Shown: positions 55,049 to 64,000 of the stretch, piece after piece
How positions within the stretch are numbered: the stretch's first letter is position 1
How the letters are laid out: each line of letters opens with the position of its first letter
DNA from: Gracilaria domingensis
Lineage: Eukaryota > Rhodophyta > Florideophyceae > Gracilariales > Gracilariaceae
Assembly (NCBI GenBank): GCA_022539475.1
Contig: VCMS01000100.1
Location: 251,195 to 315,194 of the forward strand
Length of the DNA: 64,000 nucleotides
Direction of reading: 5' to 3'
Translations under genes and position numbers: made by a program
Notes under the pieces: generated by a model
Database searches by the model: none
The model's input: only the letters and a program-made list of their open reading frames with translations
Told to the model about the DNA's origin: nothing

Positions 55049-56363
55049 GGCGAAGAGAGTTTTTGGAACGGATGTTGAACAAAGCACGAAGAAAGTTGTG
55101 GGTTCTCAACCAAAATATAAAGGATACAGAGGCAGAAAGATTGAGAGCTGCGGAAGCAGGCTGTGCAGGAACTTCTCTCTCTTTCTGTCTTCATACGTAT
55201 AACAGCCTGATTTCGGGGTGTTTCAGAACGTTTCTGTGGAAGTGAAGCATTCACAGGGCGAGAACAAGAAGCAGACAACGAAATGTGCTGGCAGATGATT
55301 GGACATGAAAGCGCGCCAGAGATTCATAGGCATCCTTGCTTTTCATTTTTGCTTGCGAGTGTCGCAGAGAATATCTTACATGTTGTTGATCTGTTGTAGT
55401 TGGAACGATGCGGACGAAGGGTTCCTTGAGCATTATCTACATACATTGGATGTGAATCAAATGGACGTAATGTTTGTGGTGATTCTTTGCCCTTGTGTAT
55501 ATAATTTGGAGTCTCACCTATTGCAGAGCGGCGGCCTTCCCCTGGTATTTGCGAACTTCGCACCGTTCGTGCCTTTCATATATTTGGAAACTTTGTACCG
55601 TGGGTAGCCTATTCTTGCGTTTGGCACAACAACCCATTCCGCTCTTGGCAGAATTGGTTGCACATTGGTTGGACAAAATTCTCTGAGAACATCAGCCGAA
55701 ATGGGTCGAAAAGCCGAACTCTGCCCGGCGCCTAAGGCCACTGGTAGAGTTCGAAGGCGGGAACATTTGTTGAAGTGGCCTCCATAGGCATGAGACCGCA
55801 GAACTTCCGGCGTTGTTTAATCTTGTCCTAATCCAATCTTTGCCCTGTGTCCCCGTTTCCGCTTCATGAACTAATTCCTTCCTATCAGCTCCCCTCGGCG
55901 CTCTTCTCGTCGTCATAATCTCAACGTCGTGACTCTCCGAACTATGCAACTATCTTAAACTGATACGGAGGTAAAGTCACAGCTACATGAATCAAGTGTT
56001 AGATTTCCACACCACGGTGAACACAAGTCTCTCTCCTCTCTCATTCATGGGCACCCTAATTTAACTAGAACTAGCTGCGGGGCGTTTCGGAGAAAACTGA
56101 TCTCTCAGTAAAAAGGCCAACACATTTTCGGACCACTTGGAGAGATGATTTCATTAACAGACAGACTTTGACGGTCACTCAAAGGTGGTAAGCTGAGTCA
56201 TCTTGAGAGTGTTCGCATCGGACACCGTAGTCGGTAGTGTCCCCCAGTGTTAAACACATCAGGGCGACAACAAAAAACAATTCTTCTCAACATATATGAC
56301 CCAATTGGGTGAAACTCACATAATACTACTTATGCTCTTGTCTGCAATACAATTTCCATTATA
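55049..56363. other. Intergenic region with short minus-strand open stretches
   Basis: Minus-strand open stretches at 55324-55563 and 55514-55741 are in different frames and match no family I know. No repeat structure was noticed. It could hide a decayed gene. Confidence 0.35.
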
Positions 56364-57932
56364 TCATGAGGAACATTGCACATCTTCACGTAAGGCCTCA
56401 TACTTTCTGATCCCGTCCAAACAATTCCGGACTATCTCCGCGCAAGTCAGCAAATGCTCTGTAAACAGAGTCCACTCCGTCTCGTGGAACTCATATTCGC
56501 ATAGACTTGTCTCCAACATGACAGCATCACATATCAGTTTTGAAAGTGTCCGGAGTCTTGGAAAGTCTTTTTCACTCACCATTGGCATCCAATGCTTCCA
56601 ATATTCTCGTCGCATTGGCCCCTTACAGCGTGTTTCCAGGTGCCGAACAAGGCGTTGAACAGAATTAATGTCAGCAAACGGGTGCCCTATGTGCGCGTAG
56701 CCCCAATCATAAAAACAATATCCACGTCCTCCTCCAGCGTCTCGAACCCCTACATTGCTCTCCGAAATGTCCCCGTGAACCAATGTATTCGGAACTCCAT
56801 AACTTGAGATCGTCCTACATATGTCTTTCACCTCCTCCTCTCGACCTTGGATATCCCGAAGTAGCTCTGTGTATTCTTGGCTTCCCTGTACCGCTTTCTC
56901 TAGACCTTCATGGTGTAACAATTGGTGAATATTACAGTAGAGCCATTCACTATCTCGCACCTTTATCCCTCCCGCTCTTAGCTCATCCATATGTTCCATG
57001 GAGAAATATTGCATTTTGGAAACAGTTTCCGACAACAGCTTTACATCAATGTCTTCAAGTTCTAATTCAATCGACCCACCATTTCGCTGCATGAAAACAC
57101 TCTCCTCGTTGTTGAGTGAAATAACTTCTGGTACAACTCCCAATTCTTTTAGAACTTTTGCAATCGTCACTGTTTTACGCCCTTCTGCAAGTACCGGTAA
57201 GTCCGCTTTGAAGAACACTAGCTCCAATTCACCGTCACGACCTGTTGAATATTCCGTTTTCGACAAATCCAACCAACAGGACCATACTGTTGAAGAGGAA
57301 TTGTCCACAATCTTCATAAAACGACGGTAAAGTTTATGCTCATCTACGTTACACTGTGTTACACCATTCACCCAACTCAACATCCTCGTGAACCATCCCA
57401 TACGGCGCCAAGGAGGCATTCTGATATGCATCTCTTCGGTAATCTCCTTCATGGTTTCCAGTACCAACTTCTTCAAGTTCATTCCAGTTTCCTTCTCAGT
57501 TTCAACCCAGTTTGCTTTCTCCAATTCTTTCACACACATCCATTCTGTAGTCATTTTGCAACCTACACTCTTTGGCTCCTCTCCCCATTCCATCAGCAAC
57601 ACTGCTATGAAGTCGACCTTCTCTCCCCACAGCGTACGTTCCATTCCTTCTTCCAGGTCTTTGTGTGTCGCCCACAACTCGCGAACAAATCTCAGTCTTA
57701 CACCTAGAAATGATTCGACACGATTCTCCAAACAACTCAGAGTAGTCGTTAGATAATGGAATCCACATAATGGTAAAGTAGGCAACCGAATCGATCCGTC
57801 CGCCTGCACCTCAACAAGTGCTTTGGTTCTTGCTTCCGACGGAAACAATATGATGAAACGCTGCCGTGAGTCTGACTCGAAGGCAGATCCGCAAAACCCC
57901 TCAAGTGATGGGCTGTCCGGGTGTGGCTGCAT
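56364..57932 (-). CDS. APH-fold (aminoglycoside/choline kinase-like) phosphotransferase
   Basis: 522 residues from the first ATG (57932); the frame is open 39 codons further up without an ATG. The C-terminal half has the phosphotransferase catalytic loop LVHGDISESNVGV (H-G-D-x6-N) and the metal-binding YDWGYAHIGHPFADI. The N-terminal 300 residues carry ELWATHKDLEEGMERTLWG, a Nudix- or kinase-lobe-like region I cannot place. The family phosphorylates small molecules such as choline, homoserine or fructosamine; the substrate is unknown here. The gene runs in the same direction as the sulfotransferase upstream. Confidence 0.7.
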   Translation of the reverse strand: MQPHPDSPSLEGFCGSAFESDSRQRFIILFPSEARTKALVEVQADGSIRLPTLPLCGFHYLTTTLSCLENRVESFLGVRLRFVRELWATHKDLEEGMERTLWGEKVDFIAVLLMEWGEEPKSVGCKMTTEWMCVKELEKANWVETEKETGMNLKKLVLETMKEITEEMHIRMPPWRRMGWFTRMLSWVNGVTQCNVDEHKLYRRFMKIVDNSSSTVWSCWLDLSKTEYSTGRDGELELVFFKADLPVLAEGRKTVTIAKVLKELGVVPEVISLNNEESVFMQRNGGSIELELEDIDVKLLSETVSKMQYFSMEHMDELRAGGIKVRDSEWLYCNIHQLLHHEGLEKAVQGSQEYTELLRDIQGREEEVKDICRTISSYGVPNTLVHGDISESNVGVRDAGGGRGYCFYDWGYAHIGHPFADINSVQRLVRHLETRCKGPMRREYWKHWMPMVSEKDFPRLRTLSKLICDAVMLETSLCEYEFHETEWTLFTEHLLTCAEIVRNCLDGIRKYEALREDVQCSS

Positions 57933-58425
57933 GGAATGGCGGAAATAGCTTGCAGCTGTTTGGTAGTTTTGTGGCGCACGGCGGTCAAACGGAAACTTGT
58001 AACCGCACAGAGAGACAAAGATGGGTGTAAAACGGTAGGGAGCCTTCAAGGCTTGTCCGCGCAGCCCTCAACTGTGAAACCTTGTCACAACGCATGATAC
58101 TGTACTTGCAATTCCGGTTAAAACGAAGGTGTTTGAGCATTTTCTGGTAAGCCGAAGCCTTCCCCAATATAGACCTTTACCGGCACTGTATCATGAACTA
58201 TTGCAACGTCCCGGATAGCTTGAACTATTGCAACAAATGTACATCAGCTCGCGTTGTTGATCATCAAGTGCCCATACAAAGGGTATTCTGCAATTGGGAG
58301 GAGGCTAACACCAGACATTAGAGCCAATCGTTCAGGTTCAATCCCGGATAGCTTTCGGCTGAAAACAACAAAACCACGCATACACAAGTGGTCAACTTCT
58401 TGTTCCACCGCAGAATGATTTGGCC
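57933..58425. other. Intergenic region
   Basis: Holds the presumed promoter of the kinase gene. The segment 58271-58340 is a diverged repeat of 59566-59626. Confidence 0.4.
58271..58340. repeat. Diverged direct repeat flanking the sulfotransferase (downstream copy)
   Basis: GGGTATTCTGCAATTGGG and CCAATCGTTCAGGTTC here match GGGTATTTTGCGATTGGC and CCAATCGTTTGAGGTTC at 59566-59626, on the other side of the sulfotransferase gene, in the same orientation. The pair may be left over from a tandem duplication. Confidence 0.45.
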
Positions 58426-59427
58426 TCACGAGTTACAACGGTGCAGACTCTGCAAGAGCTTCACATTCCTTTCTCGCATTTGTTCTACCAGTTCCTCATA
58501 CGTTTGAGCACCAACTGCATCGTAGAACATGCTCCAACATGCCCTCTTGCAGAACGCCGGCAATTCAATATCCCTGAAACTAGGGGAATCTAATCTGCGT
58601 GTTCGAGATGATTTTTCAGCAATCAACCCAAAGGCATTGCTAAGGATGTGTGCTTTTGTTCGCGGATTATTCGCCATCCAAGTACGATCACACCTGGAAA
58701 TAACCCGCTTCAACTGCTCTTCGGTCATTGACACCCGCGGAAACTTCGCCACTGTGCGAATGGTCTCTGGGATATCCTTGATAACGTCTTCATAGATGAG
58801 ATACAACGTGTTGCCAGCATCATTCTCCGTCCATGTCTTGACATGTCTGAACCAGAGCCCGAGTTTTTCGAATGTTTCCGGATACGAGCCGTTTGACAGG
58901 CGTTTCGATTCAATGAAATACTCCATAAAGTATCGTGGATAGATTGCTTCACGAACGGAAGGGTCCGTCAGAGCCATGCCCGTGAACCATTCACCAGTGA
59001 AGTCTAGGAAACTGCGGCACACATCCAATGGATTTCGCAGACAATAGATAAACCTTCTCTTCCCGAATAGCTCATGCTTCAAGAAGGGAGTCGCTACCAA
59101 ATGCGTCTTCCACACTTGAGGATGACTGCGGTGGAGTGGTTCGTGGAGATTCATCGCAGTGCGCAACTCTGTCACGGGTACTACGCCCGTGGTATCAGCA
59201 TACTCAGTCCTATCTGGATCTGTTGGTACACGGCCAGCAGCAGTAAGAAGTTGATAAACTAAGTGTTGGGTGAGATTCGAACCGCTTCCGACGCTTGATG
59301 CTATGACAACATCATGTATTGGTACATTTTCAGCCGGATCGTTGTAGCTGTCTCGGAGCCGATACAAGAATCTGAAGTATGCTCGCAGAATCGAATCAGC
59401 CTGGGATTCTGCCGGACTCAAGCTCAT
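58426..59427 (-). CDS. Sulfotransferase (Sulfotransfer_1 family)
   Basis: 333 residues from ATG 59427. Transfers a sulfate group from PAPS to an acceptor. The 5'-phosphosulfate-binding loop is ASSVGSGSNLTQHL (about residues 44-56), the catalytic His is in VWKTHLV (H109), and the 3'-phosphate-binding segment is RRFIYCLRNPLDVCRSF (124-140). No signal peptide or membrane segment is seen, so it looks cytosolic and more like small-molecule or aryl sulfotransferases than the Golgi galactan enzymes. The acceptor is unknown. It is near a GDP-mannose epimerase gene, but no operon-like link is implied. Confidence 0.88.
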   Translation of the reverse strand: MSLSPAESQADSILRAYFRFLYRLRDSYNDPAENVPIHDVVIASSVGSGSNLTQHLVYQLLTAAGRVPTDPDRTEYADTTGVVPVTELRTAMNLHEPLHRSHPQVWKTHLVATPFLKHELFGKRRFIYCLRNPLDVCRSFLDFTGEWFTGMALTDPSVREAIYPRYFMEYFIESKRLSNGSYPETFEKLGLWFRHVKTWTENDAGNTLYLIYEDVIKDIPETIRTVAKFPRVSMTEEQLKRVISRCDRTWMANNPRTKAHILSNAFGLIAEKSSRTRRLDSPSFRDIELPAFCKRACWSMFYDAVGAQTYEELVEQMRERNVKLLQSLHRCNS

Positions 59428-59960
59428 TCTCCTAAGCGTGATGTGCGTGTACGAACTGGCTCAAGTTTGATACTTCTGAATCCTGGTTGCGAGAAATATA
59501 AACTGAACAATTGTAGCAGATTACAAGAACCATGGGAGTGGCCTGAAGAAGTGCATATTCTGTATGTGCAAGGGTATTTTGCGATTGGCGGAGGTTTACA
59601 TTAGGCCCAATCGTTTGAGGTTCGATGGTTTCTGTGTTGGTGTTCATGTTGCTAGGTGCATATCCCAGCATATCCTGAGGGCAGCGGCATTAAACGGAGA
59701 TCCCCGCTGACATCACCGGTACCCTTCTATACTCAGAAGCCTTGCAGTAAAGGCGAAAGTTGCTGGATGAAAGCTTTTACCTCAGCGCTCAAAAAAAGAC
59801 ATCACGTGGAAACCAATTGGTTCGATTACAATGATTACAATTTACTTTACAAAAGTTCAACTCATCCTCATACTGTAGGAGAGATGATTACCCTTCGCAA
59901 GAGTAGAACGTCTAAGGAATACAGCAGGTAAAAAGGCCGCCCACTTCCACATAGTACCAG
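59428..59960. other. Intergenic region
   Basis: No gene recognised. Includes the upstream copy (59566-59626) of the repeat that flanks the sulfotransferase. Confidence 0.4.
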
Positions 59961-60647
59961 TCATGCAACAACATCCAGTAACCTCACCTGATGGGAAGGA
60001 TTGGTTGCGGATATAACTGTAACTCTCTGATCGCCCACATCAAAACTGTTGTGCTTCATAAGGTGAAACGAAGCCACACCATGAGCAACCAGTCTTGAAA
60101 ACGGAGACTCCAACACCAGTCGAACTGACTGACCAGCCGGTAGTGCCATTACTTGCTTCTCAAACTGTTCGACAAGCGGACGAACAAGCGCTCCACGTTG
60201 CTTGATGAGTTGCCTAAGTCTGCTATCTACCCTTGGAAGTGCCTGGTGACCACCCGCTTGACTTGCCCTCTCCCTTCGACGGCCAGCCCTCTCGGCGACA
60301 TCATCAGCCGACATGAAGCTTTCCCATGCTGCTCTCACTTCGATATCCCCAAACAGAGTATCGAACTCAGATCTGGACCTTGGCTGAAACAAGGCGGCCA
60401 ATTCTGCCGGCGTTGTTGGTAACGCACCAGATGATGCCGCATTCATGGCAAGATTGACATCGTTGTAATAACGTCTTAACCTGCGCGGCACAGCACGAGA
60501 AGAGCGGGGAACAGCACGAGTGCGCTTGTGCGCGCGCGCAGCGGGAAGAGCGGCGTTTCGCGGACGATCCGGGAGCGCCGAGAGCAGCGGGAGATTGTCC
60601 GTCGCGAGCAGCTCAAGGTCAGCCGCAGTCAGCTTTTGGAGGGCCAT
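59961..60647 (-). CDS. R3H domain-containing protein (R3HDM4-like)
   Basis: 228 residues from ATG 60647. The first 150 residues are Arg/Ala-rich and match the layout of the R3H-associated N-terminal region (RYYNDVNLAMNAASS, WESFMSADDVAERAGRR). The C-terminal 80 residues form an R3H-like domain with SVRLVLESPFSRLVAHGVAS preceding FHLMKHNSFD. R3H domains bind single-stranded nucleic acids. The family is widely conserved and poorly characterised. The gene is in head-to-head arrangement with the GDP-mannose epimerase gene, 1.3 kb apart. Confidence 0.68.
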   Translation of the reverse strand: MALQKLTAADLELLATDNLPLLSALPDRPRNAALPAARAHKRTRAVPRSSRAVPRRLRRYYNDVNLAMNAASSGALPTTPAELAALFQPRSRSEFDTLFGDIEVRAAWESFMSADDVAERAGRRRERASQAGGHQALPRVDSRLRQLIKQRGALVRPLVEQFEKQVMALPAGQSVRLVLESPFSRLVAHGVASFHLMKHNSFDVGDQRVTVISATNPSHQVRLLDVVA

Positions 60648-61954
60648 GTCAACAGTGGCTTACAAGAGCAGAACAAGAAGGCTGACGTTGGGCAGCAAGG
60701 CGGAAGAAGAGGCACGAAATGTTGTGTTACTCCATGATGGTGGTGGACAGATAAAACTGGCTCGACAAGCGGAAGAATGAGGAGCAGGAGGAGGACGCCA
60801 TGAAACGCTGGCCTTTTTAAAGGCATTGAGCGGTCGTGTAACGCTGCTCGCGTGGCGCTCCGCTTGATTGATGCAGACGTATCTGAGGTGGCCAATTGCG
60901 TGGTGCAGCGTGGACGCGTGGAACTTGGTCGCGGTGCTCGGAGATCATAGAGGAGCTGATTGCGTTTGTTGATGTGTGTGTGGAGGGCGTTTTTTTCCGG
61001 CGCGAACCGCCGTGAATTGAGCGGTCAACGAGGTTTGTGGTTGTGAATGGGGGATCGCATGATGGGCGGCTGCCGCATGACCGTGCCCGGCTGAGGAGGC
61101 GCGGCGTGTGGAGGCGTGGCCGATTCGTTGACGGATGCGATTCGAATCGCGGCGCGGTTGCTCCTGAGATGACAGAATCTGCAGGTCGTACGTGAGATTG
61201 CTGCTTGATTAGTAACTCTGTACAAGGGTACAACGGCAGCGCAATTGTACAGCGATTGCTCCGGAGGTGTGCACTGCACAGCGTGCGTGGCCAGCAATGG
61301 CATCAACGACATCAGGCTCATGATGGATGGCATCATCGCGGAATGGCGCCTTGGGGCGTCAGTGTGCAATCATCGGCCGCACCCCAAATTCCCAGGGCCC
61401 CACCGCGCCGCAGCGCTCATGAACCAGCAAGTGCGCGAGCGAGGCGCGTTCAGCCGTCATTGCGCCGGGTGCAGCTGACACCGGCAGCAACGCCGCGCGC
61501 AGTCGCCTAATTCCGGCGCGCTAATTCCGGAGCGCTACACGGTAGGCGCGGTAAGCGACGATTACAGCGGAGGCGCCGCGCGGGCAGGAGCGTGCGGTCG
61601 CCGTCCCGTGCGAGCACGCGCGGCGGTGCGTTTGTTCTCCCCACAGTTGTCTCGAAGGCGCCACGCGCCAGCGCGCGTTGCGGGCCGCCGGCTGATAGTG
61701 TCAGTGACTTTGCAACGCGCACCCACTGTCAGAAAACGGCCCCTTTCCGCCTTTTTGACGCGCGTATTTCTAGCTGGTGCGCTCGGCTGCTGCTGCTGCG
61801 GCGCGCTTGCCCGTTGAGCTTTTACGTTTGACGCCGTCCGCAGTGCTCTTCGTTCCCCCCACTCACATCTTCCCCGTCTCTTCGCGATCCTCTGCTCTCT
61901 TCCCTCCAAACAACTTCTTTCAGCCTTTTTCGTTCCTTCCGTGTGTTTGTAACA
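60648..61954. promoter_or_regulatory. GC-rich region between divergent genes
   Basis: Contains the presumed promoters of the R3H gene and of the GDP-mannose epimerase. The last 100 bp before the epimerase start are pyrimidine-rich (CTCTCTTCCCTCC and similar), consistent with the 5' leader of a highly expressed gene. No further gene is supported; long minus-strand open stretches are antisense shadows. Confidence 0.45.
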
Positions 61955-63007
61955 ATGACCGATACTAAGAAGCGCGTTCTCGTCACCGGAGCCGGTGGTT
62001 TCATCGGTGGACATCTTGCGAAGCGTCTGAAGGACGAAGGCAACCACGTCATCGGTGCCGATTGGAAGGAGAATGAGTACTTCAAGGTCGAGGAATTCTG
62101 CTCCGAGTTCATGCTGCTCGATCTCCGTGATAAGGAGAATTGCATGAAGGCTTCCAAGGATTGTGAGGATATCTACAACCTCGCCGCCGACATGGGCGGT
62201 ATGGGCTTCATCCAATCCAATCACTCTGTCATTCTTTACAACAATGCCATGATCTCCTTCAACATGCTTGAGGCCGCCCGAACCTCCGGCTGCAAGAGGT
62301 TCTACTACGCATCCTCCGCCTGCATCTACCCGGAGGGCGCCCAGCTCGATCCGAAAAACCCGGGTCTCAAGGAGAGTGACGCCTGGCCTGCGCAGCCGCA
62401 GGATGCCTATGGACTTGAGAAGCTTGCTTCCGAAGAGCTTGCCATTCACTACGGCAAGGACTTTGGCATGAAGACTAGAATTGGCCGCTTCCACAACATC
62501 TATGGACCGCAGGGAACATGGAAGGGCGGCCGGGAGAAGGCCCCGGCTGCCTTCTGCCGAAAGTCCATCACCTCTGCCACTGAGTTCGAGATGTGGGGTG
62601 ATGGAAACCAGACCCGTTCCTTCTGCTACGTTGAGGATGCCGTCGACGGTGTCATCCGTCTCATGGACTCTGACTTTGCTGAGCCGCTCAACATTGGTTC
62701 TGATGAGATGATCTCCATGAATGACATGGCTAAGATGGTACTCGGTTTTGCTGGCAAGGATATCCCGATCAAGCATATCCCAGGTCCGGAGGGCGTGCGC
62801 GGTCGCAACTCTGACAATGAGCTGTGCCAGAAAGTTCTTGGTTGGGCACCTGGAATTAAGCTTGAGGATGGTCTGAGGAGGACTTACGATTGGATCAAGA
62901 CACAGATCGAGGAAGAAAAGGCGAAGGGTATTGATAACGACTACTCTTCCTCCACTGTGGTTGGCACTCATGCCCCTACTGACTCCAAGGCCTCTAAGCG
63001 CAAGTAA
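61955..63007 (+). CDS. GME: GDP-mannose 3,5-epimerase
   Basis: 350 residues from ATG 61955 (a GTG four codons earlier was rejected). Converts GDP-D-mannose to GDP-L-galactose, a precursor of ascorbate and of L-galactose-containing cell-wall galactans. It belongs to the extended short-chain dehydrogenase family. The NAD loop is TGAGGFIGGH (11-20), the catalytic pair is Y152 and K156 in AYGLEKLASEEL, SSACIYPEG (120-128) supplies the Ser/Cys site, and GRFHNIYGPQGTWKGGREK and MWGDGNQTRSFCYVEDA are family signatures. Third codon positions are strongly C/G, unlike the neighbouring genes, which suggests high expression. Confidence 0.95.
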   Translation: MTDTKKRVLVTGAGGFIGGHLAKRLKDEGNHVIGADWKENEYFKVEEFCSEFMLLDLRDKENCMKASKDCEDIYNLAADMGGMGFIQSNHSVILYNNAMISFNMLEAARTSGCKRFYYASSACIYPEGAQLDPKNPGLKESDAWPAQPQDAYGLEKLASEELAIHYGKDFGMKTRIGRFHNIYGPQGTWKGGREKAPAAFCRKSITSATEFEMWGDGNQTRSFCYVEDAVDGVIRLMDSDFAEPLNIGSDEMISMNDMAKMVLGFAGKDIPIKHIPGPEGVRGRNSDNELCQKVLGWAPGIKLEDGLRRTYDWIKTQIEEEKAKGIDNDYSSSTVVGTHAPTDSKASKRK

Positions 63008-64000
63008 TTTCCGTTTTTGGCTCTCATCGCTAGCTCAAGAGTTCATGCCCCCCCATTGATCTGCCCATCTGGTTTTACTGTTTAATGTGGGGTTGAAGCG
63101 CGCTGCCTTTCTCGTGGTATTCTATTTCTATAGAAATGCGCTTTTGTCCGAGGTTGGCTTGTCCTTCTCGTTGGCGAAGATGTGTTTATGCTACATGATG
63201 ACTTCCTACTCCTATGCGAAGAATGATAGCAGGCAAATATGCTTGGTTGACTGGGGAGACTGGCGTTTGCATTTTGCAGGTGTATGATATGGTACCCTAG
63301 CGCGTGTTTGAACGCTGTCAGCATCTCAGCTGAGTCTTGGAATTGTTTTGCGTAAAAGTACAAGCTAGGTGTCTGAAGTCGTATACATTGATTGCTCTGT
63401 GGATGGCCCCCACTACCTCGTATCCCTTCTGACCATGCCCAAGCTGAACAAAAGTAGCAAGGGAGGCTTGGTTCTGTGAGTAGCTTAGATTGTACGCATT
63501 TTTGATCAGCCAGAAGCAAGTCACGACAGCATGTAGAACCAATTACGGAACTACACATCATTTGATGATGTACGCTTATATCGCAATGCTGACAACTTCC
63601 GATTGTGTTGTCACTAGATATTTGGCCACATAGATACTCTGGTAGATATGCTCAGTGGCTGCGTTTGCCAACAGTTTTATACCATCGGCCCTGAATGGTG
63701 TTGGCCATCATGGCCAACACCATTCATAATGAAACTTGATGTTTGATGACTGAACTAATTAGAAAATCTCTGAACAGCTGTAAGTAAGAACTCTCTTCAA
63801 TCCTCAATCATTCATAACGTATCAGCCACAGTGGGACATGTAGTTAGCTTCATTTTGCACTGGCCTGCGACGTATCGCTGTCGTTCATATCCCTCAAACG
63901 TGACCACCACGTTCTGGACGGCACTTTATCCTTTATCCCGCGAGGATTCTGAAGAGGAATTGGACTCGGAGAGCAATCTACTTGTAGCATTTGCATTTCA
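63008..64000. other. Downstream region, no gene recognised
   Basis: 3' flank of the epimerase gene. The antisense open stretch around 63082-63561 has no family resemblance and is not called. A perfect hairpin is listed separately. Confidence 0.4.
63693..63725. repeat. Perfect hairpin, 15-bp arms
   Basis: GAATGGTGTTGGCCA (63693-63707), a 3-base loop TCA and the exact reverse complement (63711-63725). It lies 690 bp past the epimerase stop in AT-rich sequence. It could be a transcription-end structure or the remnant of a small inverted-repeat element. Confidence 0.7.

Noticed and set aside
61562-62971. Long antisense open frame opposite the GDP-mannose epimerase
   Set aside because: It is a by-product of the strong C/G third-position bias of the sense gene and matches no family.
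63082-63561. Minus-strand gene of 159 codons
   Set aside because: Low-quality composition, no family resemblance, and another overlapping frame is equally open.

Overview
The window looks like nuclear DNA of an intron-poor, repeat-rich alga, most likely a red alga; this is an inference. The recognisable host genes are single uninterrupted reading frames: ribulose-phosphate 3-epimerase, an APH-fold kinase, a sulfotransferase, an R3H protein and GDP-mannose 3,5-epimerase. GDP-L-galactose supply together with a sulfotransferase suits an organism making sulfated galactans. The rest is mostly transposable elements in several states of decay.

Layout. 1-3.2 kb: a PIF/Harbinger DNA transposon (broken transposase plus Myb-like partner) carrying a solo LTR. 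4.7-14.1 kb: LTR-retrotransposon fossils and degraded sequence. 14.1-26.4 kb and about 33.2-46.0 kb: two inverted copies of one large mobile element, with about 7 kb of host sequence and an unidentified coiled-coil gene between them. 46-51.8 kb: a decayed DDE-type transposase, itself hit by a Tigger/pogo element and a solo LTR. 52-64 kb: mostly host genes.

The large element is the main result. It carries a zinc-finger transposase-like gene (T), a coiled-coil gene facing it (B), a DNA amino-methyltransferase followed in the same frame after one conserved TGA by a SET-domain protein, and, divergently, a long broken gene with a ParB-like domain and a 2OG-Fe(II) oxygenase-like domain (P). Between the methyltransferase and P lies about 1.1 kb with two inverted copies of one promoter core around three spaced palindromes of up to 34 bp. 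Only the methyltransferase and SET frames are open in both copies. The copies are nearly identical around the methyltransferase and its promoter and diverge outward, which suggests gene conversion between the inverted arms. The gene set suggests a selfish element with DNA-writing, DNA-oxidising, histone-modifying and palindrome-binding functions. No function is proven by sequence alone.
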